Positions 35,767 through 44,833 of a DNA stretch of 64,000 bases are shown here, piece by piece; positions within the stretch are counted from its first letter, which is position 1, and each line of letters starts with the position of its first letter. The notes under the pieces are model-generated. The model was given only the letters and a program-made list of their open reading frames with translations, was not told where the DNA came from and did not search any database. The DNA is from Ochrobactrum sp. CGA5 (lineage in GTDB: Bacteria; Pseudomonadota; Alphaproteobacteria; Rhizobiales; Rhizobiaceae), in the NCBI RefSeq assembly GCF_006345815.1, contig NZ_VCIG01000003.1:62001-126000 (forward strand), given 5' to 3'. Position numbers and translations under genes: made by a program.

Positions 35767-36771
35767 TTAAGCAATATCGAGCACGATCTTGCCAATATGC
35801 CTTCCCTCCTCCATACGTTCATGCGCACGCCAGGCATCTTTCAGCGAAAAGATCATGTCCATCACCGGCGCAACGCGGCGTTGTGCCAGAAGCGGCCAGA
35901 CCTTTGCTTCAAGTTCCCGCGCGATGCCAGCCTTGAAGTCTACCGGTCGCGGACGTAGCGTAGAGCCAGTATGGGTTAAACGCTTGGTCATCAATATTGC
36001 GAAATTGGCCGTGGCTTTTGCGCCATTGAGAAATGCGATCTGCACAATGCGACCATCCTCAGCCGCGGCTTTGTAGTTGCGGTCGACATAATCACCACCG
36101 ACCATATCGAGAATCACATCGACGCCTTTACCCTTGGTCATATCCTTCACAACGTCGACGAAATCCTCTTGCCCGTAATTGACTGCGCGATCCGCTCCGA
36201 GTTTCAGGCAGGCATCGCATTTTTCCTTCGAGCCCGCGGTTGCAATGACGGTGGCACCGAATGCCTTTGCGAGCTGGATAGCCGTCGTTCCGATTCCAGA
36301 CGAGCCACCGTGAACCAGAAAAATTTCGTCCTTTTTCAGCCCGCCGCGCTCAAACACATTGTGCCAGACGGTGAAGAAAGTTTCAGGGATCGCTGCTGCT
36401 TCGATATAGCCGTAGCCGGAAGGCAAGGGCAGTGCATTGGTTTCATGCACGACGGCATATTCGGCGTATCCGCCACCAGCCAGTAATGCGACCACCTGGT
36501 CTCCGACCTTGTACCGATTGACGCCGCTGCCGACGGCAACAATGTCACCGGCAATCTCCAGCCCCGGAATATCCGACGCACCGGGTGGCGGTGCATATTG
36601 CCCCTGCCGCTGCAAGACGTCCGGCCGGTTAACCCCGGCAGCGCGCACCCGCACCAGAACTTCGCCTTCCTGGGGTTCAGGCAGAGAGCGCTGAACGGGC
36701 CGGAGCATATGCGCTCCCCCCGGCTCAGAGATTTCGATAGCGGTCATCTGGGAAGGCAAGTCGGCCATCAT
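35767..36771 (-). CDS. NAD(P)H quinone oxidoreductase (zinc-free MDR, PIG3-like)
   Basis: A 334 aa medium-chain reductase. It has GEVLVRVRAAGVNRPDVLQR near the start, the NADPH motif VHGGSSGIGTTAIQLAKAFG, and no zinc-binding Cys/His set. These fit the PIG3/quinone oxidoreductase group. An ATG pair lies at 36771/36768 with a GGAG leader; the frame opens further upstream but those residues are not family-like. Convergent side: trcR about 120 bases away. Confidence 0.92.
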   Translation of the reverse strand: MMADLPSQMTAIEISEPGGAHMLRPVQRSLPEPQEGEVLVRVRAAGVNRPDVLQRQGQYAPPPGASDIPGLEIAGDIVAVGSGVNRYKVGDQVVALLAGGGYAEYAVVHETNALPLPSGYGYIEAAAIPETFFTVWHNVFERGGLKKDEIFLVHGGSSGIGTTAIQLAKAFGATVIATAGSKEKCDACLKLGADRAVNYGQEDFVDVVKDMTKGKGVDVILDMVGGDYVDRNYKAAAEDGRIVQIAFLNGAKATANFAILMTKRLTHTGSTLRPRPVDFKAGIARELEAKVWPLLAQRRVAPVMDMIFSLKDAWRAHERMEEGRHIGKIVLDIA

Positions 36772-36939
36772 ATTCAAAACTCCGTTCGGATTTCTGGCCC
36801 TACGCATCGTCGCAGAAATGCCGCACGGCAGATGCAAGACGTCACGTTAGGGAAATCGTCATCGATTTTCCCAAATATATATGCGACGATTCAAGGTGTT
36901 AAATCTTTTCTGAGCCTTCATTGACCACGGAGGACGGCT

Positions 36940-37131
36940 ATGAGCGGTTTCGATGAGGATGTGGTAAAGCCCCGCAAAAGCGTGGTGCTAAGCGAAGAAG
37001 AGCTATCGCTGCTTTCGGTTACCGAAATTGACCAGCGCATAGCCTTGTTGCAATCCGAGATAGAGCGATTGAAGACAGAACGCCTCAAGAAGGGCGACAG
37101 TCGTGCTGCGGCAGAAGCATTGTTTCGATAG
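36940..37131 (+). CDS. DUF1192 small protein
   Basis: A 63 aa protein with the family core LSVTEIDQRIALLQSEIERL, acidic at the start and helical at the end. DUF1192 proteins are widespread in alphaproteobacteria with no assigned role. It is divergent from the quinone reductase and upstream of the MFS gene with a 150-base gap. Confidence 0.88.
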   Translation: MSGFDEDVVKPRKSVVLSEEELSLLSVTEIDQRIALLQSEIERLKTERLKKGDSRAAAEALFR

Positions 37132-37281
37132 CAATGAGGTCGCAGATGGAAATGGACGCCGGAGCAAAGCAGCCGGAACCATTTCCGGGCCACACGCTTT
37201 ATAAACAACAGTCATTGATCGCAATGATCATTCATCGGCCTCAGCACTGAAAATCCGGCTTCAGATTTCGGGAATAGAATT

Positions 37282-38544
37282 TTGCGCATTTACATTCAGG
37301 TTCTGGCCCTTCTCTGCGGCACAGCCTTCCTTCTCATCGCTTCGGGGCTTCACGGTCTTCTGCTGCCGCTACGCGGTGGTGCGGAGGGGTTTTCGGTGGC
37401 ATCGCTCGGTATGCTTGGCACAACCTGGGCCGGCGGTTTCGTTGCCGGCTGTCTATTTGCGCCGCGACTCGTACGTCGCGTCGGCCATGTGCGGGCATTC
37501 GGCTGCTTTGCCGCGTCGGCTGCGATCATCGCGCTTTTGTCCGGCATCTTCGTGGATGCAACAATCTGGGTGATCCTGCGCGCCTTCACCGGCTTTTCCA
37601 TGGCTGGCGCCTTCATGGTCATTGAAAGCTGGCTGAATGAACGCGCGACCAACGAATCGCGCGGCAAGATTTTCGGCATGTATATGATGGTCAATTACGG
37701 GGCCACAATGTCCGGCCAGATGTTGGTGGCGGCGGGAGACGTGCGCTCTGATCATTTGTTTATGATCAGCGGCATCTTTTTCTGTCTGGCTCTGATTCCG
37801 ACCGCGATCTCAACTGCCGTCAGCCCCAAGCCGCTGACCGAAGTTCAGCTTGATCTCAAGGCGCTCTATAACAACTCGCCAGCAGCCTTTGTGGGTTGCA
37901 TCCTGATCGGCATCGCCAATGGCGCCTGGGGGACACTCGGGGCCGTGTTCGGCGCGAAATCCGGCATTTCGACCACGGAAATTGCTCTGATGGTCAGTGT
38001 CACCATCGCAGCGGGCGCATTGATGCAGATTCCGATCGGGCGCATTTCCGACCTGGTTGACCGACGCTTCGTGCTGGCAAGCGTTGCCGCGCTGGCGGCT
38101 CTGGTTGGCCTCGTTGCGTTCCTCGTCGCGCCGTCCAGCGGACCTGTCATAATTACGATGACCGGTTGCTATGGCGCGCTAGCCTATGCGCTCTATCCCG
38201 TCGCTGTCGCCCACGCAAACGATCACGCAACGTCGGAAAATTTCGTGAAAGTATCGAGCGGGCTCCTGTTGCTTTACGGTTTCGGTACGATGCTTGGACC
38301 GCTGCTGGCGGCAGCGGCGATGGACATTTTCTGGCCTTCCGGCCTCTTCGCCATCACCATGCTCGCGCATATTTCCATCACCGGCTATGCATTGTTCCGC
38401 TCTCGCAAGCGCGCATCCGTTCCGAAAGAAGAGAAAGATCAGTTCAAGAGCATGCCTTCGGAACGTGGCGCAACACCAGAAGCGCTGAATCTCGATCCAA
38501 GAGCTGAGACGGGGGGTGACGGCCCTGAGTATGGCCGTCGGTAA
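37282..38544 (+). CDS. MFS transporter (YcaD-like)
   Basis: The 420 aa product has twelve membrane segments and the MFS features APRLVRRVGHVRAFG and RAFTGFSMAGAFMVIESWLN. The latter resembles the YcaD/YfkF-type MFS group. A long hydrophilic tail (SRKRASVPKEEKDQFKS) is cytoplasmic. The start is a TTG at 37282, with no ATG close by. The substrate is unknown. After the stop, a hairpin (38578-38598) without a clear T run follows. Confidence 0.88.
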   Translation: MRIYIQVLALLCGTAFLLIASGLHGLLLPLRGGAEGFSVASLGMLGTTWAGGFVAGCLFAPRLVRRVGHVRAFGCFAASAAIIALLSGIFVDATIWVILRAFTGFSMAGAFMVIESWLNERATNESRGKIFGMYMMVNYGATMSGQMLVAAGDVRSDHLFMISGIFFCLALIPTAISTAVSPKPLTEVQLDLKALYNNSPAAFVGCILIGIANGAWGTLGAVFGAKSGISTTEIALMVSVTIAAGALMQIPIGRISDLVDRRFVLASVAALAALVGLVAFLVAPSSGPVIITMTGCYGALAYALYPVAVAHANDHATSENFVKVSSGLLLLYGFGTMLGPLLAAAAMDIFWPSGLFAITMLAHISITGYALFRSRKRASVPKEEKDQFKSMPSERGATPEALNLDPRAETGGDGPEYGRR

Positions 38545-38741
38545 ATAGAGCGAGTTAAAAATCTCAACAATATGCTCGGCGGCTGTTGCACAGCCGCCAA
38601 TGCTTCAATTCAGCGTCATAAGCACGACACGGAAAAGTCATGCCTTTGGCACGGAAATTCAGGCCTACGAAAGCCTTTCAGTTGCCGATGTCCTTGGTTT
38701 GAGACGCCTTATAGAAACGCGATCAAAGCGCGGTTTCCCTG

Positions 38742-38924
38742 TTAATGACGTGTTACCTGAGATCTTAGTTTTTCGATCTGTTCCTTAAGCATGAGCTTCT
38801 TGCGCTTGAGAGATGCAACGTGCAGGTCGTCCATTGCCGGTGACGCTATAGCTTCGGAAATTTCCTGCTCCAGAGCGCCGTGCTTTTTTTCGAGCGTGGC
38901 AAGATGGGACTCAATAGCCATCAT
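38742..38924 (-). CDS. DUF465 (YdcH-like) small coiled-coil protein
   Basis: A 60 aa protein starting M(M)AIESHLATLEKKHGAL and containing HVASLKRKKLMLKEQIEKL, the signature of the DUF465/YdcH family. Function unknown. An AAAGGAGATCTG leader supports the start. It is divergent from a second DUF465 gene 346 bases away. Confidence 0.9.
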   Translation of the reverse strand: MMAIESHLATLEKKHGALEQEISEAIASPAMDDLHVASLKRKKLMLKEQIEKLRSQVTRH

Positions 38925-39270
38925 CAGATCTCCTTTGGTTGATTTCCCTGATCTACGGAACAGCGCGAACCTCTTTTCCCGCTATCCCGCCATTCAACCT
39001 GCATGAACGCCCGGCACACCTCCTGTATTCCGGGTCAAACACGCAGTCCCGGCTGCCAAGGATGCGGTATTTTTTGTCGCCTTAGACAGCCGCCATCCAT
39101 GACAGAACCATGACAGTTTGACATGAGTTTGGTGCAAAGTCGATTTTGTCGTGGTAGCATTTTCCTGACGCGAAAAATATGATAAGGGCTTCGCCGGAAA
39201 CGGGCTGACGCCGCACCTTTTTTTTCGGTTTGGCGCGGCCCGTAAAACATTCAACAGAACGGGGCACCGC
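38925..39270. promoter_or_regulatory. shared intergenic region between two divergent DUF465 genes
   Basis: The gap holds two direct copies of CATGACAG (39098-39105 and 39109-39116), spaced 11 bases, just before TTGACA (39118-39123), which may be the -35 of the plus-strand gene. No gene is supported here. Confidence 0.4.
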
Positions 39271-39474
39271 ATGTCCGATCAGGAACAGGCCGAAATCAGA
39301 TTGGCCGTCGCACGACTGAAACAGGAACACGCGGATTTTGATGCTGCAATAAACGCCATGATTGCGGTTGGCTGCGACCAGTTGCGCGTCCAGCGCATGA
39401 AAAAGAAAAAACTCGCAATCAAGGACAAGTTGCAGGAAATGGAAGATCGGGTGATTCCCGACATCATCGCCTGA
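39271..39474 (+). CDS. DUF465 (YdcH-like) small coiled-coil protein, second copy
   Basis: A 67 aa protein with VARLKQEHADFDAAINAMIA and LRVQRMKKKKLAIKDKLQEM, clearly DUF465. It differs from the divergent neighbour mainly in the N-terminal half. It is followed by a strong terminator before purE. Confidence 0.9.
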   Translation: MSDQEQAEIRLAVARLKQEHADFDAAINAMIAVGCDQLRVQRMKKKKLAIKDKLQEMEDRVIPDIIA

Positions 39475-39491
39475 ATGTCCATAAGGATTCA

Positions 39492-39527
39492 TGACAGAGC
39501 CGGGATTTGCCCGGCTCTGTCATTTTA
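39492..39527 (+). terminator. intrinsic terminator before purE
   Basis: TGACAGAGCCGGG/CCCGGCTCTGTCA (39492-39504/39510-39522) with a 5-base loop and TTTTAA tail. Confidence 0.92.
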
Positions 39528-39570
39528 ACATCACCCCAAACATGCACGAAAAAGCGGAGCAGGAAGATCA

Positions 39571-40065
39571 ATGAGCGTTAGTGCCGATGTCGCCATCATC
39601 ATGGGAAGCCAGTCCGACTGGGAAACCATGCGCCATGCAGCGGACACACTGGAAGCACTCGGTATTTCCTTCGATGCCCGCATCGTTTCCGCGCATCGCA
39701 CCCCTGATCGGCTCGTTGCTTTTGCCAAAGGCGCCAAGGCGGAAGGATTCAAAGTCGTTATCGCGGGCGCAGGCGGCGCAGCGCATCTGCCTGGCATGGC
39801 AGCAGCGATGACGCCGCTGCCTGTCTTCGGCGTTCCGGTTCAGTCGAAAGCGCTTTCCGGGCAGGATTCGCTCCTCTCCATCGTGCAGATGCCCGCAGGC
39901 ATTCCTGTCGGCACGCTGGCCATCGGTCGCGCTGGCGCTGTCAATGCCGCCCTTCTCGCCGCAGCCGTTCTGGCACTTTACGATGATGCGCTCGCAGCAC
40001 GCCTTGATGAGTGGCGCACGGCACAGACGGAAAGCGTGGCCGAACATCCTTCTAACGAGGCCTGA
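39571..40065 (+). CDS. purE: N5-carboxyaminoimidazole ribonucleotide mutase
   Basis: A 164 aa protein with [23 protein letters not shown] and the [16 protein letters not shown] loop, all hallmarks of class I PurE. It converts N5-CAIR to CAIR in purine synthesis together with PurK, encoded 1 base later. A GGAAGATCA leader precedes the ATG. Confidence 0.97.
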   Translation: MSVSADVAIIMGSQSDWETMRHAADTLEALGISFDARIVSAHRTPDRLVAFAKGAKAEGFKVVIAGAGGAAHLPGMAAAMTPLPVFGVPVQSKALSGQDSLLSIVQMPAGIPVGTLAIGRAGAVNAALLAAAVLALYDDALAARLDEWRTAQTESVAEHPSNEA

Positions 40066-40066
40066 T

Positions 40067-41167
40067 ATGGAAAACTCTGAACTCAATTCTGCACTTGGGC
40101 CCGGTGCAACCATCGGCATCATCGGCGGCGGCCAACTTGGCAGAATGCTTGCCATGGCTGCAGCACGCCTCGGCTTTGAAACCGTAATCCTCGAACCGCA
40201 GGCCGACTGTCCGGCAGCACAGGTTGCTAATCGCCAGATCGTGGCAGCCTATGACGACCCGTCAGCGCTTGCAGAACTTGCAGCAGCGTCCGACGTCATT
40301 ACCTACGAATTCGAGAACGTGCCGGTCAGCGCCGCCGACAGGCTGGCCGAAACGGCTTTGGTCCTGCCGCCACCGGCAGCGCTCGAAGTCTCTCAGGATC
40401 GCTTTACGGAGAAGCAATTTCTCAACTCCAGCGATATCGAGACGGCGCCCTGGCGCCTTGTGGACGACGAAGAGACGTTGATCGCCGCTCTGGGCGCGCT
40501 TGGCGAGCGCGGCATTCTCAAGACGAGGCGTCTCGGTTATGACGGCAAGGGACAGGTTCGCCTGACATCGCTGGACGAGAGCGAAGCCCACAAGGCAATC
40601 CTTGCTATCAACCGTGCCCCGGCGATCCTTGAAGGCTTCGTCGAGTTCGAGCGCGAAGTCTCGGTCATCGCGGCGCGTGATCGCAGTGGCAACGTCGCCA
40701 TCTTCGATATTGCCGAAAACGTGCACAAGGATGGTATCCTGGCAACCTCAACGGTACCGGCCGCCATTTCCGAGAACACGGCGGATGCTGCCCGCAGTGC
40801 CGCTACGAAGCTTCTGCACGCGCTTGATTACGTCGGCGTGCTTGGGCTTGAGTTCTTCGTGCTGAAGGACGGCAGACTGCTGGCAAATGAATTCGCCCCG
40901 CGCGTCCATAATTCGGGCCACTGGACCGAAGCGGCCTGCGCCATTTCTCAGTTCGAGCAGCATATCCGCGCTGTCGCCGGATTGCCTTTGGGTAACACCG
41001 ACCGCCATTCGGATTGTGTGATGGAAAACCTGATCGGCGGCGACATCGACAAGGTACCGGCGATTCTCTCCGAAAAGAACGCAGTGCTGCATCTTTACGG
41101 TAAAAAAGAAGCGCGTCCGGGTCGCAAGATGGGTCATGTGACGCGCATTCACCCCCGCGGAGAATAA
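40067..41167 (+). CDS. purK: 5-(carboxyamino)imidazole ribonucleotide synthase
   Basis: A 366 aa ATP-grasp enzyme with IGIIGGGQLGRMLAMAAARL, EFENVP, KTRRLGYDGKGQ and FAPRVHNSGHWT. It makes N5-CAIR from AIR, bicarbonate and ATP. The ATG at 40067 overlaps the ATATGG following the purE stop, so purEK is one operon. A hairpin terminator follows. Confidence 0.97.
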   Translation: MENSELNSALGPGATIGIIGGGQLGRMLAMAAARLGFETVILEPQADCPAAQVANRQIVAAYDDPSALAELAAASDVITYEFENVPVSAADRLAETALVLPPPAALEVSQDRFTEKQFLNSSDIETAPWRLVDDEETLIAALGALGERGILKTRRLGYDGKGQVRLTSLDESEAHKAILAINRAPAILEGFVEFEREVSVIAARDRSGNVAIFDIAENVHKDGILATSTVPAAISENTADAARSAATKLLHALDYVGVLGLEFFVLKDGRLLANEFAPRVHNSGHWTEAACAISQFEQHIRAVAGLPLGNTDRHSDCVMENLIGGDIDKVPAILSEKNAVLHLYGKKEARPGRKMGHVTRIHPRGE

Positions 41168-41169
41168 TG

Positions 41170-41204
41170 TTCATCGGGAATCCCGTCGATTCCCGATGAA
41201 TCCT
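41170..41204 (+). terminator. hairpin after purK
   Basis: TTCATCGGGAATC/GATTCCCGATGAA (41170-41182/41188-41200) starts 2 bases after the purK stop; the following TCCTTT is a weak T tract. Confidence 0.75.
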
Positions 41205-41257
41205 TTGCCACCTGCCAAGAATTTCAGCTCCGGCATCCTGAATCTGCGGCTCAGGAG

Positions 41258-41350
41258 TTGACATTTGACCGAAACCTTGTGTATTTCGGCCAACCCTTCG
41301 GGCATCTAACAGTGCCTGTAATCAATTGGCGCCTCGGGCGCCTGTTTTTA
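41258..41350 (+). promoter_or_regulatory. promoter and terminator-like hairpin (attenuator) before rpmJ
   Basis: TTGACA (41258-41263), 18 bases, TATTTC (41282-41287) looks like a promoter. About 40 bases later GGCGCC-TCG-GGCGCC (41328-41342) followed by TGTTTTTA forms a terminator, still 53 bases before rpmJ. This would give a short RNA of about 60 bases or an attenuated rpmJ leader. Confidence 0.5.
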
Positions 41351-41402
41351 TGAAGCCCCGCGGCATCTGCACGTCAACGGGCCAACAAGACCGGTGATTG
41401 AC

Positions 41403-41528
41403 ATGAAGATCAAGAACTCGCTTAAAGCGCTTAAGGCCCGTCATCGCGACTGCCAGCTGGTCCGCCGTAAGGGCCGCGTTTACATCATCAATAAGACTGC
41501 CCCGCGCTACAAGGCTCGTCAGGGCTAA
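41403..41528 (+). CDS. rpmJ: 50S ribosomal protein L36 (YkgO type, zinc-free)
   Basis: A 41 aa protein starting [20 protein letters not shown] and ending YKARQG, matching the L36 paralogue that lacks the zinc-binding Cys set. In gammaproteobacteria this form is zinc-regulated; alphaproteobacteria often have only this one. No Zur box is obvious here. Confidence 0.95.
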   Translation: MKIKNSLKALKARHRDCQLVRRKGRVYIINKTAPRYKARQG

Positions 41529-41577
41529 TCTTATTTCTGATTTTGCATTTGACGTTTCGCTGCGCTTGATAAAATCT

Positions 41578-42258
41578 ATGCGCATGCGGAACGTTTTTGC
41601 ATGTCTGTTATCTTTCTCGCTACTCGCGTCGCTTGGTATGGCGATGCCATTGGCTTATGCCGAAGTGGCACCCGGCAAGGTACCGCTCACTGCACCTCTG
41701 ACACCCGTTCAGACCGGCCCCGATAGCGAACAGAAGCCTGCCCCTGACAAGCCTGCATCGGACGCAGCTCTGACACCTGAAGAGCGTCTCGACAAGCTCT
41801 TTGCCGATCTGCGCCGCACAACAGATGAAGCCAAGGCACGACGCATTGCTTCCCAGATCAATACACTGTGGTCGCAGTCAGGCAGCGCCACCGTCGATCT
41901 CATGATGCAATGGGCCAATACCGCAATGCTCGAGCGACGCTATCCCTCGGCTATTGACTTCCTGAACGAGGTGATCGCGCTCAACCCGGAATATGCAGAG
42001 GCTTGGAACCGCCGGGCCACGGTCTATTTCCTTCAAAAAGACTATGCCCACGCCATGTACGACATCAATCGTACGCTGGAGCTGGAACCTCGCCATTATG
42101 GCGCCCTGACCGGCATGGCGGCCATCTTGCGCTTGCGCGGCCTCAAGGAACAGGCACTGAAAGCCTATGAGCAAGCTCTCATCGTCTATCCGATGATGCG
42201 AGACGCGCAGAAGAACTTCAATGATCTGGCCGACGAACTGACGGATACGCGGACGTAG
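41578..42258 (+). CDS. exported TPR-repeat protein
   Basis: The start at 41578 gives MRMRNVFACLLSFSLLASLG, a signal peptide ending near PLAYAEV, then a Pro-rich linker and TPR repeats (RRYPSAIDFLNEVIALNPEY, AEAWNRRATVYFLQKDYAHA). A TTG 12 bases upstream is also in frame. The role is unknown, probably a periplasmic scaffold. The stop TAG is the start of a dispersed repeat. Confidence 0.88.
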   Translation: MRMRNVFACLLSFSLLASLGMAMPLAYAEVAPGKVPLTAPLTPVQTGPDSEQKPAPDKPASDAALTPEERLDKLFADLRRTTDEAKARRIASQINTLWSQSGSATVDLMMQWANTAMLERRYPSAIDFLNEVIALNPEYAEAWNRRATVYFLQKDYAHAMYDINRTLELEPRHYGALTGMAAILRLRGLKEQALKAYEQALIVYPMMRDAQKNFNDLADELTDTRT

Positions 42259-42332
42259 AGCTGTTCCGGTCAAAACGGAGCCGTCGGAACCGCTCTAACT
42301 ATCTGTTTTTAAGCATGTCTTTATCCCAAAAG
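42256..42332 (+). repeat. dispersed palindromic repeat at the TPR-gene stop
   Basis: TAGAGCTGTTCCGGTC to GGAACCGCTCTAACTATCTG forms an inverted repeat with TAGAGC and GCTCTA ends; TAG is the stop of the TPR gene. A TTTTTAAGCATG tail resembles other copies. Confidence 0.8.
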
Positions 42333-42375
42333 TCGCCCTACGTGTGTGACACATTCTCAAAATCATCCAGACCAA

Positions 42376-42410
42376 AACAAAACGCGCCCATGAAGGAGCG
42401 CGTTTTGTAT
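42376..42410 (+). terminator. intrinsic terminator downstream of the TPR gene
   Basis: ACAAAACGCGC/GCGCGTTTTGT pair perfectly around a 10-base loop, at 42376-42409. It could terminate in either direction. Confidence 0.8.
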
Positions 42411-42546
42411 GTCGTCCGCTGTGATTGGATGAGATTACGGTGGCGAGTCCAAAAATGGTGAATCGGAGCGGGATGTATTTTGGATACATGAGCACCGGAA
42501 GCGAAAAACAACGCTATTTGCAGGCCGTCACGACCGGAATACACAA
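42411..42546. other. intergenic stretch without supported features
   Basis: Two short open frames cross this stretch on opposite strands, but neither has a ribosome site, family motif or sensible start. I see nothing else here. Confidence 0.3.
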
Positions 42547-42577
42547 AATACCCGACCTGATTTCATCAGGTCGGGTT
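42547..42577 (-). terminator. intrinsic terminator of pyk
   Basis: On the minus strand ACCCGACCTGAT/ATCAGGTCGGGT is followed by ATTTTGTGT, about 105 bases after the pyk stop and beyond a repeat copy. Confidence 0.85.
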
Positions 42578-42597
42578 ATGCCTTCTCTTACGCATTA

Positions 42598-42684
42598 TCC
42601 GAAACATCGAAGCGGTATATGAAATCGGTCCAGTGGACTGACTTCTCAGCGAAGGCGCTTCGCACTTTTGCTGGAAATGCTTTA
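42598..42684 (-). repeat. dispersed palindromic repeat at the pyk stop
   Basis: On the minus strand the pyk stop TAA is followed by AGCATTTCCAGCAAAAGTGC and GAAGCG, nearly identical to the left part of the copies at 13020 and 28157 but with TAA in place of TAG. The right part is diverged and ends near GGATAATGCG. Confidence 0.75.
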
Positions 42685-44118
42685 AATGCCCGACTTTCCA
42701 TCGGGACCAATATAAGCAATGCGCAGCATGTTCGTCGCGCCAGGTGTGCCGAATGGAACGCCAGCGGTAATGATGACGCGATCACCTGCCTTACCGAACT
42801 CCTCGTGGAACACGATTTCGCAGGCATGGTTGACCATGTCTTCCAGATCGTGAGCATCGGCGGTCACCACACAATGCAAACCCCAGACAAGCGACAGCCT
42901 GCGTGCTGTATCGACAACCGGCGACAGGGCAATGATCGGCGTACGCGGACGCTCGCGGGCAGCGCGCAGGCCGGTCGTGCCGGACGCGGTGTAGGTGACG
43001 ATTGCCGAAAGCTTCAGCGTTTCTGCGATCTGACGGGCAGCAAGCGAAATTGCGTCCGCGCCTGTTGGTTCTGGTGCAGCACGCTGCGCATCTATGATGG
43101 TCGAATAGGTCGGTTCTTTTTCCACCTGCTCCGCGATGCGGTTCATCGTAGCAACAGCTTCGACCGGATACTGGCCTGAGGCCGATTCTGCCGAAAGCAT
43201 GATCGCATCGGCGCCCTCGAACACAGCGGTTGCAACGTCAGACACTTCGGCGCGGGTCGGAACCGGAGCCGTAATCATCGATTCCAGCATCTGCGTCGCG
43301 ACAACGACCGGTTTGCCAGCACGGCGCGCCTTCCGGGTAATCTGCTTCTGAATGCCCGGAACGCTTTCAAGTGGCACTTCAACGCCAAGATCGCCGCGCG
43401 CAACCATCAATGCGTCGGACAATTCGATGATCTCGTCGAGACGCGTCACAGCTTGCGGTTTCTCGATCTTCGACATCAGGCCAACCTTGCCGCGCGAAAT
43501 CTTGCGCACTTCGGCCAGATCTTCCGGGCGCTGGATAAAGGAAAGCGCAACCCAATCGATTTCTTCCTTCAGGACAGCCTCGAGATCCTTGCGGTCCTTC
43601 TCCGTCAGAGCGCCAACGCCAAGCGTCGTATCCGGCAGGCTAACGCCTTTGCGGTCCGAAATACGTGTCCCGGAAACAACCTTGCAGCGGATAGACTTGC
43701 CGTCGCTCGCCTCGGCGACCAGATGCAGCTTGCCATCGTCGATCAGCAGGCGATGCCCCGGTTCGACAGCTTCAAGAATTTCGGGATGGGGAAGATAGAC
43801 GCGATGTTCATCGCCAGGCGCATCGTTGTTGTCTAACGTGAAGGTCTGGCCGGGAACGAGATCGACCTTACCGTCCTTGAACTTGCCAACGCGCAGCTTC
43901 GGGCCCTGCAAATCGGCCAGAATGCCGATCGGGCGACCCAGTTCCTTTTCCACATTGCGGATGCGCTTCACGAGGGTGCGCATCAGGTCATGGTCAGCAT
44001 GACTCATATTGATGCGGAACACATCCGCGCCGGCCTCAAACAGCTTACGGATGACGGCTTCCTCACCCGACGCCGGACCTAGCGTGGCGAGAATCTTGAC
44101 CTTGCGGTTGCGCTTCAT
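42682..44118 (-). CDS. pyk: pyruvate kinase
   Basis: A 478 aa enzyme with KILATLGPASGEEAVIRKLF, FRINMSHADHD, VARGDLGVEVPLESVP and MLESMI. The Lys in MSKIEKPQAV is the catalytic one. It makes pyruvate and ATP from PEP. Its start overlaps the stop of the DUF1036 gene by 4 bases, so the two are coupled. Confidence 0.98.
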   Translation of the reverse strand: MKRNRKVKILATLGPASGEEAVIRKLFEAGADVFRINMSHADHDLMRTLVKRIRNVEKELGRPIGILADLQGPKLRVGKFKDGKVDLVPGQTFTLDNNDAPGDEHRVYLPHPEILEAVEPGHRLLIDDGKLHLVAEASDGKSIRCKVVSGTRISDRKGVSLPDTTLGVGALTEKDRKDLEAVLKEEIDWVALSFIQRPEDLAEVRKISRGKVGLMSKIEKPQAVTRLDEIIELSDALMVARGDLGVEVPLESVPGIQKQITRKARRAGKPVVVATQMLESMITAPVPTRAEVSDVATAVFEGADAIMLSAESASGQYPVEAVATMNRIAEQVEKEPTYSTIIDAQRAAPEPTGADAISLAARQIAETLKLSAIVTYTASGTTGLRAARERPRTPIIALSPVVDTARRLSLVWGLHCVVTADAHDLEDMVNHACEIVFHEEFGKAGDRVIITAGVPFGTPGATNMLRIAYIGPDGKSGI

Positions 44119-44576
44119 TGACTATTCGTTCCTGTAACAGTGGGGTTTTCTGTCGGCGTTTCATCGGTGAGCTGAACCATCCAGCTCGATTGTTCCCCGG
44201 TGTCGTATTCCTGGAAGCCATTGCGCTGGAACCCCCGCGCAAAGCAATCCTGGACGCCAGTGATACGGAATTCTTTCTCGGCCACGCACATATTGACCTT
44301 GCCCTCCCATCGCCCGCCGCCCTGGGCGTCTTCCGCATAGAGGTAATAATAGCGAGAGGTCAGCGGCCCTTCGATCAGGGTTTTACAGCTCGATCCGTCG
44401 ATGTGCCACCAGCCTTCGGTGACCCAGCCGGTCTTGGCTCTGTAGCCGATCGCCACACCGACGAGATTCTGAGTGGCGTTGCATACACGGAAATCCGCAC
44501 GAGCCTCTATCGATGTCATGCCCAGCGCAGTCATCAGTACACCGGCAAACAAAATTAGAGATAGTGGAAGTCGCAT
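44115..44576 (-). CDS. DUF1036 exported protein, coupled to pyk
   Basis: A 153 aa protein with a signal peptide (MRLPLSLILFAGVLMTALGM, cleavage near EARADF) and the DUF1036 core with Cys and Trp residues (RVCNATQNLVGVAIGYR, EGWWHIDGSSCKTLIEG). It is probably periplasmic. DUF1036 has no assigned function. It precedes pyk with an ATGA overlap, an arrangement common in Rhizobiales. Confidence 0.92.
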   Translation of the reverse strand: MRLPLSLILFAGVLMTALGMTSIEARADFRVCNATQNLVGVAIGYRAKTGWVTEGWWHIDGSSCKTLIEGPLTSRYYYLYAEDAQGGGRWEGKVNMCVAEKEFRITGVQDCFARGFQRNGFQEYDTGEQSSWMVQLTDETPTENPTVTGTNSQ

Positions 44577-44833
44577 ACGCAGAACCCCTTCAGCCCGCTA
44601 TCGGTTTTATCGAACAATTTGTAGTGCACAGGGAAATCCCATCTCAGGCAAATCCCATCTCGGGTTGCTCTCTTTTCGGCAGTTTCGCCTTTGATGTCAA
44701 CGCAATCCCATTGAGAACAGGTACTCTTGACCAAAGAATGATCGTTGCAATCCGGGCTTTCTCATGACAGACCTGAAACAGCTTCCCGCACAAGACCGAA
44801 ATAATCCCCTTATTTAGCCTCGGGTTCCGCTCC
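44577..44833. other. intergenic region with a short direct repeat
   Basis: AAATCCCATCTC occurs twice (44634-44645 and 44650-44661), 16 bases apart. The region holds divergent promoters for the DUF1036-pyk unit and the amidohydrolase. A minus-strand frame starting at 44835 has no support. Confidence 0.4.

Noticed and set aside
42425-42622. Short frames between the TPR gene and pyk
   Set aside because: They run through terminators and a repeat and have no start signals.
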